Source: CADDYT01 sp035294125 | Lineage (GTDB): Bacteria; Chloroflexota; Ktedonobacteria; Ktedonobacterales; Ktedonobacteraceae | Assembly (NCBI GenBank): GCA_035294125.1 | Contig: DATGLM010000049.1 | Location: 297,842 to 361,841 of the forward strand | Length of the DNA: 64,000 nucleotides | Reading direction: 5' to 3' | Shown here: positions 46,473 to 56,331 of the stretch, one piece after another | How the letters are laid out: each line of letters starts with the position of its first letter | Position numbering within the stretch: position 1 is the stretch's first letter | Notes under the pieces: generated by a model | Told to the model about the DNA's origin: nothing | What the model saw: only the letters and a program-made list of their open reading frames with translations | Databases searched by the model: none | Made by a program: the position numbers and the translations under genes

Positions 46473-49400
46473 ATGCGTATGCAGATGCTGAAAGTGGAAC
46501 GACCATTGCTATTGGGACTTATCCATCTGGTGGTGCTGGCGAGCATTGTCGGCGGCCTTTTTGTGGGTGGGAAGCCGTCGGTGCGGGGGCAAACGGCGCA
46601 AAAGAGCACCGTTATGGCTGGAGCGCGGCAGCAGGCGAACGCGCCCACGCCATTTATGCACCGGCCCTATTACGGCGGTCAAACGATCTCCGCGCGCACA
46701 GTCTCGTTTGTTGACCATGATAAACCCTGGTACGATTACGATGGCCTTTTTGTGCGCTACGATGGTCAGAGATGGACGGGCGTGTCTATCGGCTCCTGCA
46801 CGGGTGGCGTCAATTGCTACGATGGGCATGACGGCTATGATCTGAACCTCTGGTACGAACCGGTGCTGAGCGTTGCGGCGGGAACCGTGATTCGCGCCGG
46901 GTGGTACGATCCGACGAATCACGAGAGCGCGCTGGGCCTGTGGGCTGCCATCGACCATGGCAACGGCTTTGTCACGGCCTATGGGCATCTAAGCGCACTG
47001 ACGGTGGCTGTAGGTGAGACGGTAGGAACACAGTGGCAGCTTGGCACCAGTGGCACCACCGGCTCTTCGACGGGGCCGCACCTGCACCTGGCAACCTACT
47101 ATCTCCCCTACTGGAATGCGACTGATCCGTTTGGCTGGACCGGCAGCTATCCAGACCCCAACGTCGTACCTGATTACTACCTCTGGGTCAATAATCCCGG
47201 CAGCAACAACACCGTTCCGCTCTTGAGTAGCAATGGCAGCGCCGTCTATTCTGGGGCGACGTTGGTGGACGATGGCGCTACGGGCTGGAGCAGCACGGGA
47301 ACCTGGTACACAGCCGCGTCTGCGACTGATATCAAGGGTGGGCTGCACTGGACGACCAGCAGCAGTGGCGCGGCAACAGCGACCGCGACGTGGCAGCCGC
47401 AGTTGCCGGAGGATGGTTACTACGAGGTGGGTGTCTTTGTCGACGATAATCACGCCAGCAGCGGCTGGGCACCCTATACCATCTATAGCGATGATCCGAA
47501 CCAGCCGGGAACGGAGGTTGCGCATACCGTTTACGTGGATGAGGAACATATCGGTTCGTTTCAGGGTCCGTATGGCTGGGAGAACACGGGGCCGCAGTGG
47601 GTGAGCCTCGGCACCTATTACTTCAGTGCCTCCATGCATGGGCGCGTCGTGTTGAGCAATGCCACGGGCGAGAATGGGACGCAGCTTGCGGCGGACGGCG
47701 TGGAGTTCGCACCTGTCGCCAGCACACCCGGCACGACACCGCCCGTCTATAGCTTCTCCGTCTCCAATGACGATACTCCCGTCGCCATGCTGCCCAGCAG
47801 CACAACGAAGGTCGATCTGACGCTGCGAAACACGGGCAATTTCACCTGGCCCGCGCTGGGAACAGCGGCGGTCGCCCTCACCTATCGCTGGCTCGACGCG
47901 CAAAATCATGTGGTGCTGGCGGGAAATAGCATCGCTTTGCCAGAGGATGTGAGTCCCAATAGCCCGGTCTTGCTCAGCGTTTCCGTGCAGACGCCTGCTG
48001 TATCTGTGGGCAAGTACACGCTGCAATGGGATATGGTGCAGGGGCCAACGGTCTTCTCACAGCAGGGGGCAAAGACACACAACGACAGCGTTGAAATCGC
48101 CGCCTATGCTGCCTCCATCTCCGCGACCGGCTTGCCAACGAATCTGCCGCCGGGAGCGATGGTCAATGTGAGTGTGAGCGCGCAGAATATTGGAGCGCAA
48201 AGCTGGGCTGCAACAGGCAGCGGGCAGGTGACGCTGGGTTATTCCTGGCTGGACAACACAGGAAAACCCGTGGCTCCGGCGATTGCGGGTCCGTCCAGCG
48301 CGGGAATGCTGCCCGCCGATGTCGGGCCAGGGAACAGCACGACGGTTTCTCTGGCGCTGCACACCCCCGCTCTGGCGGGAACGTACAGGCTGGTCTATGA
48401 CTTCCGGCAGCAGGGGATATGGTTCTCCTCGCAGGGCGCGACTCCCCTCACGCTCACCGTGACCATCACGCCCAGCCTGCCCAGAATATATTACTTTGCC
48501 GAGGGCTACACAGGAACAGGAACGACCGAGTACCTGTCATTGACCAACCCTTCAGCCGCGCCAGCCAGCGTTACCATCAATTACCTCTTTCAGGGGAGCG
48601 CGCCGCTGACACGTACATACACGGTGGCCGCGCAGGAAGAAAGCGTGCTGAACATCAACCAGGAGGTGGGTACGAATAAGACGGTTGGGATGGTGGTGCA
48701 AGGGAATCAGCCCTTTGTCGCTGAGCGCACGATGTACACGCGGAAGAGTGAGTTCGTGGCCGCGACGGACAGCGTGGGTATGGCCTCGCTGAGCAACAAC
48801 TGGTACTTTGCCGATGGTCGTACTACACCCGGCTGGAATACCCTGCTCTCCGTGCTGAACCCGTCCGCGCAGCCTGTCATGCTCAATGTCACTACTCTCA
48901 CCAATCGTCACAGCGGCCTCGCGCCGAGAAATAGCGCCGACTACACTATCGCGGCGAACTCGCGGGGAACAATTGTGCTCAATGCGGCTTTTCCCAACCA
49001 GCAATTCGGACTGGTAATTCAGGCCAGCAGCCCTGTAGCGATTGAGGAGCCGCTGTACCTGACTACCGGTAATCTCAGGGGAGGCAGCGCCGTGGCAGGT
49101 GCGACGACGCCGCGACAGACGTGGTACTTTGGCGCGGGCAACACCTCGACGGGCTTCAATGAGCACCTGGTGCTGACAAATCCCGGTACGCAGCCAGCAA
49201 ACATACAGGTGCGCTACCTGCTCGCAAACGGGCAGGTCATCACGCAGAATGCGAGCGCCCCTGCGCAGGGACGCAGCGATATAAGCGTCAATAACATCGT
49301 AAAGTCGGCGCTGCACGCCACGATGATTACCTCGTCTGTGCCCATCGTGGCGGAACGGGAAGATTTCTTCAGTACGCAGATCGATGGCACCGGTCCTGTG

Positions 49401-49748
49401 GCAGGCAGTACGGCGGTAATGGGCAGCCCCGCCGCGTATACAAGCTGGTACGTGGCGCAAGGAGATACGAGCGCCGGTCGCGCGGAGTCGCTGGCGCTGG
49501 CAAACCCCGGCACAGGCCCGGCGCAAATTCAGGTCGTCTACTACCAGGCCAGCGGCACGCCTATCGTCAAGACATGCACGCTCGCGGCCAACACGCGCAT
49601 GACGCTCACTCTAACGAGCGAGGTGGGAGCCAGCGACGTGCTGGGCACAGCCATCTACTCAACGCAGCCTGTCGTGGTAGAGCAGACCATGTTCTTCAAC
49701 CTCAACGGCGCCAGTGGCGGCTACGCGAGCATGGGCTTTGGGCAGTGA
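46473..49748 (+). CDS. Large secreted M23-type peptidase with C-terminal repeat modules
   Basis: 1091 residues. Signal anchor (LLLGLIHLVVLASIVGGLFVG), then an M23/LytM-like domain (about 85-215): HDGYD (His/Asp) and the PHLHLA zinc motif (HxH), the usual ligands of lysostaphin-type peptidases; residues are complete. Next a golvesin-like carbohydrate/matrix module (YYEVGVFVDDNHASSGWAPYTI...), two Ig-like domains (NTGNFTWPALG, NIGAQSWAATG) and four ~95-residue repeats beginning YYFAEGYTGTGTTEY, WYFADGRTTPG, WYFGAGNTSTG and WYVAQGDTSAG. It may remodel peptidoglycan and act as a surface adhesin. GAGGAGG precedes the ATG. Confidence 0.88.
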   Translation: MRMQMLKVERPLLLGLIHLVVLASIVGGLFVGGKPSVRGQTAQKSTVMAGARQQANAPTPFMHRPYYGGQTISARTVSFVDHDKPWYDYDGLFVRYDGQRWTGVSIGSCTGGVNCYDGHDGYDLNLWYEPVLSVAAGTVIRAGWYDPTNHESALGLWAAIDHGNGFVTAYGHLSALTVAVGETVGTQWQLGTSGTTGSSTGPHLHLATYYLPYWNATDPFGWTGSYPDPNVVPDYYLWVNNPGSNNTVPLLSSNGSAVYSGATLVDDGATGWSSTGTWYTAASATDIKGGLHWTTSSSGAATATATWQPQLPEDGYYEVGVFVDDNHASSGWAPYTIYSDDPNQPGTEVAHTVYVDEEHIGSFQGPYGWENTGPQWVSLGTYYFSASMHGRVVLSNATGENGTQLAADGVEFAPVASTPGTTPPVYSFSVSNDDTPVAMLPSSTTKVDLTLRNTGNFTWPALGTAAVALTYRWLDAQNHVVLAGNSIALPEDVSPNSPVLLSVSVQTPAVSVGKYTLQWDMVQGPTVFSQQGAKTHNDSVEIAAYAASISATGLPTNLPPGAMVNVSVSAQNIGAQSWAATGSGQVTLGYSWLDNTGKPVAPAIAGPSSAGMLPADVGPGNSTTVSLALHTPALAGTYRLVYDFRQQGIWFSSQGATPLTLTVTITPSLPRIYYFAEGYTGTGTTEYLSLTNPSAAPASVTINYLFQGSAPLTRTYTVAAQEESVLNINQEVGTNKTVGMVVQGNQPFVAERTMYTRKSEFVAATDSVGMASLSNNWYFADGRTTPGWNTLLSVLNPSAQPVMLNVTTLTNRHSGLAPRNSADYTIAANSRGTIVLNAAFPNQQFGLVIQASSPVAIEEPLYLTTGNLRGGSAVAGATTPRQTWYFGAGNTSTGFNEHLVLTNPGTQPANIQVRYLLANGQVITQNASAPAQGRSDISVNNIVKSALHATMITSSVPIVAEREDFFSTQIDGTGPVAGSTAVMGSPAAYTSWYVAQGDTSAGRAESLALANPGTGPAQIQVVYYQASGTPIVKTCTLAANTRMTLTLTSEVGASDVLGTAIYSTQPVVVEQTMFFNLNGASGGYASMGFGQ

Positions 49749-49766
49749 CATAGCTGGCCTGTAGCG

Positions 49767-52700
49767 TTATTCGACAGAGACTTCGAGGAGGCCGGGGCTG
49801 CCGACCTGCTCCTCTTTGAACATGTTGCGCACGATGACGGCCCAGTGCTGGACGGGACGGGCGGAATCGCGTTTGATGCCGAGCCAGTGCAGCAGGCTCC
49901 TTTCGTCCGCCCCGTCTTTTCCCTGTGGCAGCACGGTTGAGCCAACGGCGGCCAGTGGCACGCGCAGGATGGACTTCTCGGTGAAATCCAGGCTGAAGCG
50001 TTTGACCTGTCCTCCGCCTACGACACGCGCCAGCGCATCCGGCAGGCAGACATGAGCGATCAAGCCCGGCTCGTAACGCGGAACGCTGATAACCAGGTCC
50101 AGTGCATCTCCCACCTTGAAATGATTCTGTACGTGACCCTTGCGTTCCAGCCGCACCTCGACCTGGAGGTTGCTCTTGAAGGCGCTCCAATCCTCGATCA
50201 CCGCGGAAGTGAGTTGGGTCGACACCACGCCCTCTATAGCGCGTAGCGTCTCCACCTTGCCCTCGTAGGCCAGCGCCTCGGCCAGCGACATCTCCTGTCC
50301 GTTAAGGGTCACGCGCCCGTTCTCCGGCGTCGTCACCACGCCAGCAGCGCGCAGGCCGAGCATCAGTGCCAGGCAGGCTGCGGTATCGACGGTGCTGTAG
50401 AGCCGTCCCTCTTCGTTTAACTGGCCTGTCAGATAGTTGGTCGCCGCGATGGCACGAGGCAAATCTCCCGGCTCGCCGCCTGCCAGCAGCGCGGCAGTCG
50501 CGTAGGCCGTCTCCTCGCGCGTCGAAACCGCCATACCCCACAATCGATACGATGGCTGGCTGTCAGGGACTTCGACATAGGTCTGACTATCGTGCTCTCT
50601 CAGACGCGAGCGCACATAGGCCAGCGCCTCGCTCTTCGCCTGTGCCTGGGAGCCATTTGCCAGCACCTGATAGGCCGCGTGGCAATCGCTAACCTTCTGC
50701 GGTGGATAGTCGAGCTTGTAATACTTCGCGGCGTCGCTCGCCATCGCCCGGATATCGTCCAGCATCTCGCGCAGTGCCTGCTCCTTGAGGCCAGAACGCT
50801 GCGCAGTGGGCAGGTTGAGCAGGTGTTTGACACCGAGCGGCGCGCAGTAGGTATCGGGCTTCCTCTCACCACCCTCTTCAGGCGGGTAGAGGCAGAAACC
50901 GCTCCTCGGCAGGTACATGCTCTTGAGTCTCTTATACCAGACGAGAATCGCCGCCTCGTACTCGCAAGCCACTTCCTTGTTGTCCTGATTGGTGATGTAA
51001 CCGGTGTACATGGCCAGGACCTTAGCCGATGTTTGCTGGATGCAGCCAAAGGGATATTTGGCCGCGCCCTCCACAAAGAACTGGAAGGGTCGCTCCAACC
51101 CGGGCAGTGGTGTGATCTCCAGCAAGCGATCTTGCAGGGTTACTTCGTCGCCGGGCGTGAGGAGACGCAGGTGGCGCGTGATGTGGCGCAGTTTGCCCGG
51201 CTCCGTTACATAGCGCTCGCTCACGTCTATGCCGCCCTTGCGCGCATCGCGCACCGTTGCCGTGATGGCCCCTGGTCGCACAGGGAAGCGCAGCACCGAG
51301 CCGGATGGAACGGGCAGAGCAGCAGTCACCTCTGAGCCATCTTCTGAGAACAGTGGTAGCACTTCTCCATCATGGCGCACCTCGACCAGAGCGCTGCCCG
51401 ACGCAGCCCCCACGTCCAGCCGACCCATTACCGGATCGCCGGGGAAGACAAAAGGCGAAACGGTCAGCTCTCCATAGACGGGCTGCACCGCTTCCAGCGT
51501 CGTCTCCACGCGCTGCCAGTCCATCGTCTCCGGCGAAAGCGCGAAAGCCTCGATGGTGTAGCGCGTCATGCTATCGCCCAGCTTCACCTCAACGCGAGTC
51601 TCGCCCTGCACCTTCACAATCGTGTTGTGCACGACCTCTGGAAATTGCAGCCGTATCTTCGCCAGCGAGGCAACGGGTGCAGAGGTAGCGACCTGCTGCG
51701 CCTGCCCGCGTGTGACAGGTGTGTAAACTGCCGCGTTATCATACACCTGCGCAGTCCCCGCCGCCGACCGCGCCCCCGTAGTGGGAGCCGCCCCCGGCAT
51801 CACAGTCATCATGGGCTGCGGCGCTGGGGGAAGTGCCGTCGCAGGTTGCGACCAGGAAGTTGTAGCCATTGCCCGGAAGCGCGGCTGCATCGGCGGAAAT
51901 GGAGGGGGCAGGGGGACGCCAACCTGGCGCAGTTCGCGCTCGACCTTCCCCGTGAATGCGCTCTCGCGCCAGCTTGCCAGGTTCTTTTTGATGCTCACCG
52001 CCAGTTCGAGCTGCGGATCGCTGGGCGAGATCAGGCGCTGATCCTTTACGATTACCTGCACCGGCACCACGCGCTCAGGCATGCCTGTTTTGAGGGTAAT
52101 GGTGACGCGCTCTCCAGGCTTTGCCTGCGCCGGAGCCTCGCACTGCAACTGAATCTCTGAAGGACGCAAAACGGCGCACCAGCCTTCCCACGCCTCATCA
52201 GCGATGAACGCGCCGAGTAGCACCACTCCATACGGCTCTGGAATGGGCACCTGCGCGCTGCTATTGGCCTTCAGTCCCTCGCGCAGCGCCTGCTCATACG
52301 TGCCACGCGCCGGATTCACCACCACGACGCGCAGCATCTCCACATCCACCCGCGCCGTGATCTCCACCATGCTGCCGATGACGCGCCGCACCAGAAATGG
52401 CTGCGTATTGGACGCGCCACGTGTGATATACATGCTCCGGCACTGGTTGGATTGGGGTAGGGGCAGCAGGCTCAGCAGCCGCTCCTCGCCCAGCGCGCTG
52501 ATCACCAGCGTCTCGCGCCGCTCCTGCTCGGAACCTTTCAGAGCAATCGTTGCTGTGCGCTCGCCCACGAAGAGATTGAGCGTGTATGGCCCCTGCCCTG
52601 TCAGCTTTACCGAGCCGCGACATATCCCCTCGTGGTTGCAGTTCAGTTTCTCTCGTTTGCCTACACGTTGCCCGCGCTCCTGCAACTCCACCTCGATAGG

Positions 52701-53336
52701 GCCGCTATAGGGCTGTCCGAACGCCGTCACCGTGAGGGTATAGCGCAGCACATCGCCGCTGAGCTGCTGGTCGGTCAACTCGGCATTGAGAGGCGCGAGC
52801 CGGTATTCGGCCACCTCGAAACGGCAGGGCGCCGATTCACCCTCCTCTGCAACCATCACCGCTTCATATTCGCCCTCCGGTAGGCCCTGCATTGACCAGA
52901 GACACAGCCCATACTCATCCAGCGTCACAGGATAATCGGCGTGCGGGTTGCTGCTCAAGCGCAGGCGCAGCCGTATAGAGGCATTGGGATGCTGCGGGTC
53001 CGCGAGCAGTAAACGCACGGTATCGCGATTGACCCGGTAGAGCATCTTATCGCTGGTCAGTGAGACCAGGTGCGGGCGCGGCAGTTTCTTCGCCTGCGCC
53101 TGCGCCCCCGGCAGCACGACCTCCTCACCGCGAAAGAAAATCACCGGTTTAGCCTGCGCCTGCTCAATGCCTGAAGCAGCCAGCAAGCCCTCCATGCCGC
53201 TACGCGCCAGCCAGTCTGGTTTCACAAACACAAACCATTCCCCGACCAGCGTCGCGTCACCCAGCTCACTAACCAGGGAAAAATCAGAAATGCGCACATC
53301 AGGATCAAATTGTGCCAGTGTCTTCTCTGCCGACAT
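49767..53336 (-). CDS. Alpha-2-macroglobulin-like protein without signal peptide
   Basis: 1189 residues. A C-terminal thioester-containing region is recognisable: KYPFGCIQQTSAKVLAMYTGY with Cys765 and Gln768, then the alpha-6-toroid-like TED helices and a macroglobulin receptor-like domain. The typical bacterial motif is GCxEQ; here it is GCIQQ. N-terminal parts contain MG-like beta domains and a Pro-rich linker around 505-545. Unlike secreted bacterial A2M, the N-terminus (MSAEKTLAQFDPDVRISDFSL) has no signal peptide or lipobox. GGGAG precedes the ATG. It may be cytoplasmic or leave by a non-Sec route. It is convergent with the M23 gene and divergent from the S53 protease pair. Confidence 0.8.
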   Translation of the reverse strand: MSAEKTLAQFDPDVRISDFSLVSELGDATLVGEWFVFVKPDWLARSGMEGLLAASGIEQAQAKPVIFFRGEEVVLPGAQAQAKKLPRPHLVSLTSDKMLYRVNRDTVRLLLADPQHPNASIRLRLRLSSNPHADYPVTLDEYGLCLWSMQGLPEGEYEAVMVAEEGESAPCRFEVAEYRLAPLNAELTDQQLSGDVLRYTLTVTAFGQPYSGPIEVELQERGQRVGKREKLNCNHEGICRGSVKLTGQGPYTLNLFVGERTATIALKGSEQERRETLVISALGEERLLSLLPLPQSNQCRSMYITRGASNTQPFLVRRVIGSMVEITARVDVEMLRVVVVNPARGTYEQALREGLKANSSAQVPIPEPYGVVLLGAFIADEAWEGWCAVLRPSEIQLQCEAPAQAKPGERVTITLKTGMPERVVPVQVIVKDQRLISPSDPQLELAVSIKKNLASWRESAFTGKVERELRQVGVPLPPPFPPMQPRFRAMATTSWSQPATALPPAPQPMMTVMPGAAPTTGARSAAGTAQVYDNAAVYTPVTRGQAQQVATSAPVASLAKIRLQFPEVVHNTIVKVQGETRVEVKLGDSMTRYTIEAFALSPETMDWQRVETTLEAVQPVYGELTVSPFVFPGDPVMGRLDVGAASGSALVEVRHDGEVLPLFSEDGSEVTAALPVPSGSVLRFPVRPGAITATVRDARKGGIDVSERYVTEPGKLRHITRHLRLLTPGDEVTLQDRLLEITPLPGLERPFQFFVEGAAKYPFGCIQQTSAKVLAMYTGYITNQDNKEVACEYEAAILVWYKRLKSMYLPRSGFCLYPPEEGGERKPDTYCAPLGVKHLLNLPTAQRSGLKEQALREMLDDIRAMASDAAKYYKLDYPPQKVSDCHAAYQVLANGSQAQAKSEALAYVRSRLREHDSQTYVEVPDSQPSYRLWGMAVSTREETAYATAALLAGGEPGDLPRAIAATNYLTGQLNEEGRLYSTVDTAACLALMLGLRAAGVVTTPENGRVTLNGQEMSLAEALAYEGKVETLRAIEGVVSTQLTSAVIEDWSAFKSNLQVEVRLERKGHVQNHFKVGDALDLVISVPRYEPGLIAHVCLPDALARVVGGGQVKRFSLDFTEKSILRVPLAAVGSTVLPQGKDGADERSLLHWLGIKRDSARPVQHWAVIVRNMFKEEQVGSPGLLEVSVE

Positions 53337-53542
53337 GCAATCTCCCTTTTCATGTATGATGAACTTTACCGGTCAAGGCTCAGCAATTACTTTCTCACCT
53401 ACGCAAACCTTACACCATTCGCCACAAAAGCACAAGAGAAATTTTTTTCCTCTTCTCAGATTGCCCATTTGCGGTTATTATAGGAGAAATTAAGATAAAA
53501 CTCTTAGCGCGTTCGATTTTCTAGAGGAGCAAGAAGGGCATT

Positions 53543-54877
53543 ATGCACAGGTCTCTCCCTGCATTCCGGCTATTGCCACTGCTTATCCTGGTTTTCCTCC
53601 TTGCAGCCTGTACTCTGCCGATCGGCAATAGCGGGAACACCAGCGGAAATAGCACACCAACGACGGCACCAACGCATGGAAGTGCCTCATCCACGACTGC
53701 GGCGCAGCTCACCTGCCCCGCGCCGTTGAATGATACTCAGAGCTGCTATACTCCCTATGCCCTGCGCGTGGCCTACGATGTAGAGCCGCTGACAGAGCGC
53801 GGCTACACGGGCAAGGGGCAGACCATCATCGATATTGTCTCCTATGGCAGCCCCACGTTGCAGCAGGACATGGACGTATTCGACCGGCAATTCGGGCTGC
53901 CTCCCATCAACATACAGGTCGTGGCGCCGCTGGGTACTGTGCCCTTCAACCCGAATAATAAGGATATGGTCGGCTGGGCAGGCGAGACCGAACTGGATGT
54001 GCAGATCATGCATGCCATCGCGCCCGGTGCTAACATCGTAGTCATGACCAGCCCGGTCGATGAGACCGAGGGGACGGTTGGCTTGCCGCAATTCTTGAAG
54101 CTGGAACAATACGCCGTCGCTCACCACCTCGGCCAGATTTTCTCACAGAGCTATGTCGCATCCGAGGCGACGCTTATCGGCAGTGCCTCACAGCAATTCA
54201 TCAAGAACTACGCCAATTTTTACCAGCAGATCACCACGCGGCAGGGCATCACCATCGTTAATGGTTCCGGCGACAATGGCGCGACCGACTGGGAAAATAT
54301 TGCCGCTACGAAACTCGCGTCCACACGCACCGTCAACTTCCCGGCGGACGTTCCCTGGGTTACAGCCGTCGGTGGCACCACCTTACTGCGCACAACCGGC
54401 GGCTACGATGAAACGGCCTGGTCGGGCAGCGGCGGTGGTACCAGCAAGTTCTTCAGCGAACCGGATTTCCAGCGCAGTATGCCTTCTTCGGTGCAGTCTC
54501 TGCTCGGGGGCCAGCGCGGCATCCCTGATATAGCCGCCGATGCTGATCCCAACACGGGCATGGCCTTCTATCTCGGCGGCCAGTGGGACCAGACGGGCGG
54601 CACGAGCGCCAGCACGCCGTTCTGGGCCGCTATCATTGCCATTGCCAACCAGATGGCCGGTCACCCCCTCGGCTTCATCAATCCTGGCATTTACAAGCTT
54701 GCTGCTTCACCACAGGCGCAGCAGGATTTTCGCGATGTTATTACCGGCAATAACAGTGTCAATGGAGCGGTGCAGGTGCAGGGCTTCCCGGCCGCACCCG
54801 GCTGGGATGCAGTAACCGGCTGGGGCAGTCCGCGAGCCAGCAAATTCATTCCCGACCTGATCGCCGCCCTCAGATAA
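53543..54877 (+). CDS. S53 (sedolisin) protease lipoprotein, copy 1
   Basis: 444 residues. Lipobox LLAAC (Cys23) after a hydrophobic segment, then a Ser/Thr-rich linker and the S53 catalytic domain. Glu148 and Asp152 in GETELDVQ form the ExxxD pair, SGDNGATD provides the oxyanion Asp, and GGTSASTPFW carries the nucleophile Ser. The calcium-site segments DVITGNN and WDAVTGWGSP end the domain. The ~200-residue pro-domain of kumamolisin-type enzymes is absent. It should be an acid-tolerant, surface-anchored endopeptidase. Copy 2 follows after 19 bases. Confidence 0.9.
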   Translation: MHRSLPAFRLLPLLILVFLLAACTLPIGNSGNTSGNSTPTTAPTHGSASSTTAAQLTCPAPLNDTQSCYTPYALRVAYDVEPLTERGYTGKGQTIIDIVSYGSPTLQQDMDVFDRQFGLPPINIQVVAPLGTVPFNPNNKDMVGWAGETELDVQIMHAIAPGANIVVMTSPVDETEGTVGLPQFLKLEQYAVAHHLGQIFSQSYVASEATLIGSASQQFIKNYANFYQQITTRQGITIVNGSGDNGATDWENIAATKLASTRTVNFPADVPWVTAVGGTTLLRTTGGYDETAWSGSGGGTSKFFSEPDFQRSMPSSVQSLLGGQRGIPDIAADADPNTGMAFYLGGQWDQTGGTSASTPFWAAIIAIANQMAGHPLGFINPGIYKLAASPQAQQDFRDVITGNNSVNGAVQVQGFPAAPGWDAVTGWGSPRASKFIPDLIAALR

Positions 54878-54896
54878 CTTCAGGAGTTTTTCTTAC

Positions 54897-56270
54897 ATGA
54901 CCAGATATCCGTTACGGCGTTTCTTTCCCATCCTTATCCTCTCGCTCCTGCTCCTGGCAGGGTGCAGCTCATTCGGTCCGCTGGGCGCAAACACAACGCC
55001 CACGCCGACGAGGCCCTCTTCCAGTGCTACAGCAGGTGTCCCTAGTCCTGACGGCGCGACGCCGACGCTGGACGATGTCTGTCCCATTCAGGGCCTCAAT
55101 AACAGCAATGGCAGTGGTGTTACCTGCCTGACACCGCACCAGCTTCGCGTTGCCTTCGGCATCGAGCCGCTGATCGAGCAGGGCTACACAGGCAAGGGAC
55201 AGACGATCATTGATATCGTCTCCTTTGGCAGCCCCACGCTCCAGCAGGACATGGACACGTTCGATCAGGAGTTTGGCCTGCCACCGATCAAGATTCAGGT
55301 CATTTCCAACGTCGTCAATGAGCCGATCTCTGACCCCAACAATGACAGACCTGGCTGGGCTGGTGAAACGGAGCTAGACGTGCAGATCATCCATACCATT
55401 GCGCCAGATGCTAAGATCATCGTCATGACCAGCCCCGTCGCGGAGACCGAGGGTACTGTCGGCCTGCCTGAGTTTCTGAAGCTGGAACAATATGCTCTCT
55501 CCCATCATCTCGGCGACATCGTCTCACAAAGCTGGGGCGCATCGGAGGTGACGTTGAATAACGCGGCGGGCCAGCAGGAACTCCAGCAGTGGAACGGCTT
55601 TTATCAGCAGGCGACCACTCAGCAAGGCATGACCTTCTTCGGCTCCTCCGGCGACAACGGCGCGACCGACTACAACAACCTGCAGGCCACCAGACTTTCG
55701 CCAACCGCGACGACCAGCTTCCCCGCCGACAGTCCTTGGGTCACCGGCTGTGGCGGCACTACCATCACCGACAACGGAGGAACCTATCAAGAGACGGCGT
55801 GGAGCGACAGTGGCGGCGGCTTCAGCATCTTCTCTTCTGAGCCGGGCTACCAGCAACTGCTGCCCGCCTCCGACCAGAGCGAGCTGAATCATCGGCGCGG
55901 CGTTCCCGACGTGTCCGCTCCCGCCGATCCCAATACCGGCCTCGCCATCTACTTTCAGGGTCAGTGGGGCCTTGCCGGTGGCACGAGCGCGAGCGCGCCT
56001 TTCTGGGCCGGTCTGCAAGCCATCGCCAACCAGATGGCCGGTCACCCCCTCGGCTTCATCAATCCCGCGCTCTACAAACTGGGCACTTCCAGCCAGTACA
56101 ACCAGGATTTCTCTGACATCACTTCCGGCAACAACAGCGTGCATAGCCACGGCGTTAACGTCCAGGGGTATTCAGCCACCACCGGCTGGGACCCCATCAC
56201 CGGCCTCGGCACCCCCGTCGCCTACAAGTTGCTCCCGGCCCTGATTAACACGATGAAGTCATCGACATGA
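54897..56270 (+). CDS. S53 (sedolisin) protease lipoprotein, copy 2
   Basis: 457 residues, a tandem paralogue of the preceding gene, with lipobox LLAGC (Cys23), GETELDVQ, SGDNGATD, GGTSASAPFW and DPITGLGTP. Large blocks are identical between the two (GKGQTIIDIVS, SPTLQQDMD, ETEGTVGLP, NQMAGHPLGFINP). It too lacks a pro-domain. AGGAG precedes the ATG. The pair probably arose by duplication and is co-transcribed; the most divergent part is the Ser/Thr linker and the surface loops. Confidence 0.9.
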   Translation: MTRYPLRRFFPILILSLLLLAGCSSFGPLGANTTPTPTRPSSSATAGVPSPDGATPTLDDVCPIQGLNNSNGSGVTCLTPHQLRVAFGIEPLIEQGYTGKGQTIIDIVSFGSPTLQQDMDTFDQEFGLPPIKIQVISNVVNEPISDPNNDRPGWAGETELDVQIIHTIAPDAKIIVMTSPVAETEGTVGLPEFLKLEQYALSHHLGDIVSQSWGASEVTLNNAAGQQELQQWNGFYQQATTQQGMTFFGSSGDNGATDYNNLQATRLSPTATTSFPADSPWVTGCGGTTITDNGGTYQETAWSDSGGGFSIFSSEPGYQQLLPASDQSELNHRRGVPDVSAPADPNTGLAIYFQGQWGLAGGTSASAPFWAGLQAIANQMAGHPLGFINPALYKLGTSSQYNQDFSDITSGNNSVHSHGVNVQGYSATTGWDPITGLGTPVAYKLLPALINTMKSST

Positions 56271-56277
56271 TCGGTTT

Positions 56278-56331
56278 CTTTGCTGAAACGCAATAAACGC
56301 CGTAGGGGCGATGCGTTGCGTTTCAGCAAAG
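56278..56331. terminator. 16-bp perfect inverted repeat between convergent genes
   Basis: Arms 56278-56293 and 56316-56331 are exact complements with a 22-base loop. The right arm overlaps the 3' end (stop at 56323) of the minus-strand PLP lyase gene. Confidence 0.65.

Noticed and set aside
48552..49526. 324-codon minus-strand ORF opposite the M23 protein repeats
   Set aside because: Arg/His-rich antisense frame without family; the plus strand has clear repeats.
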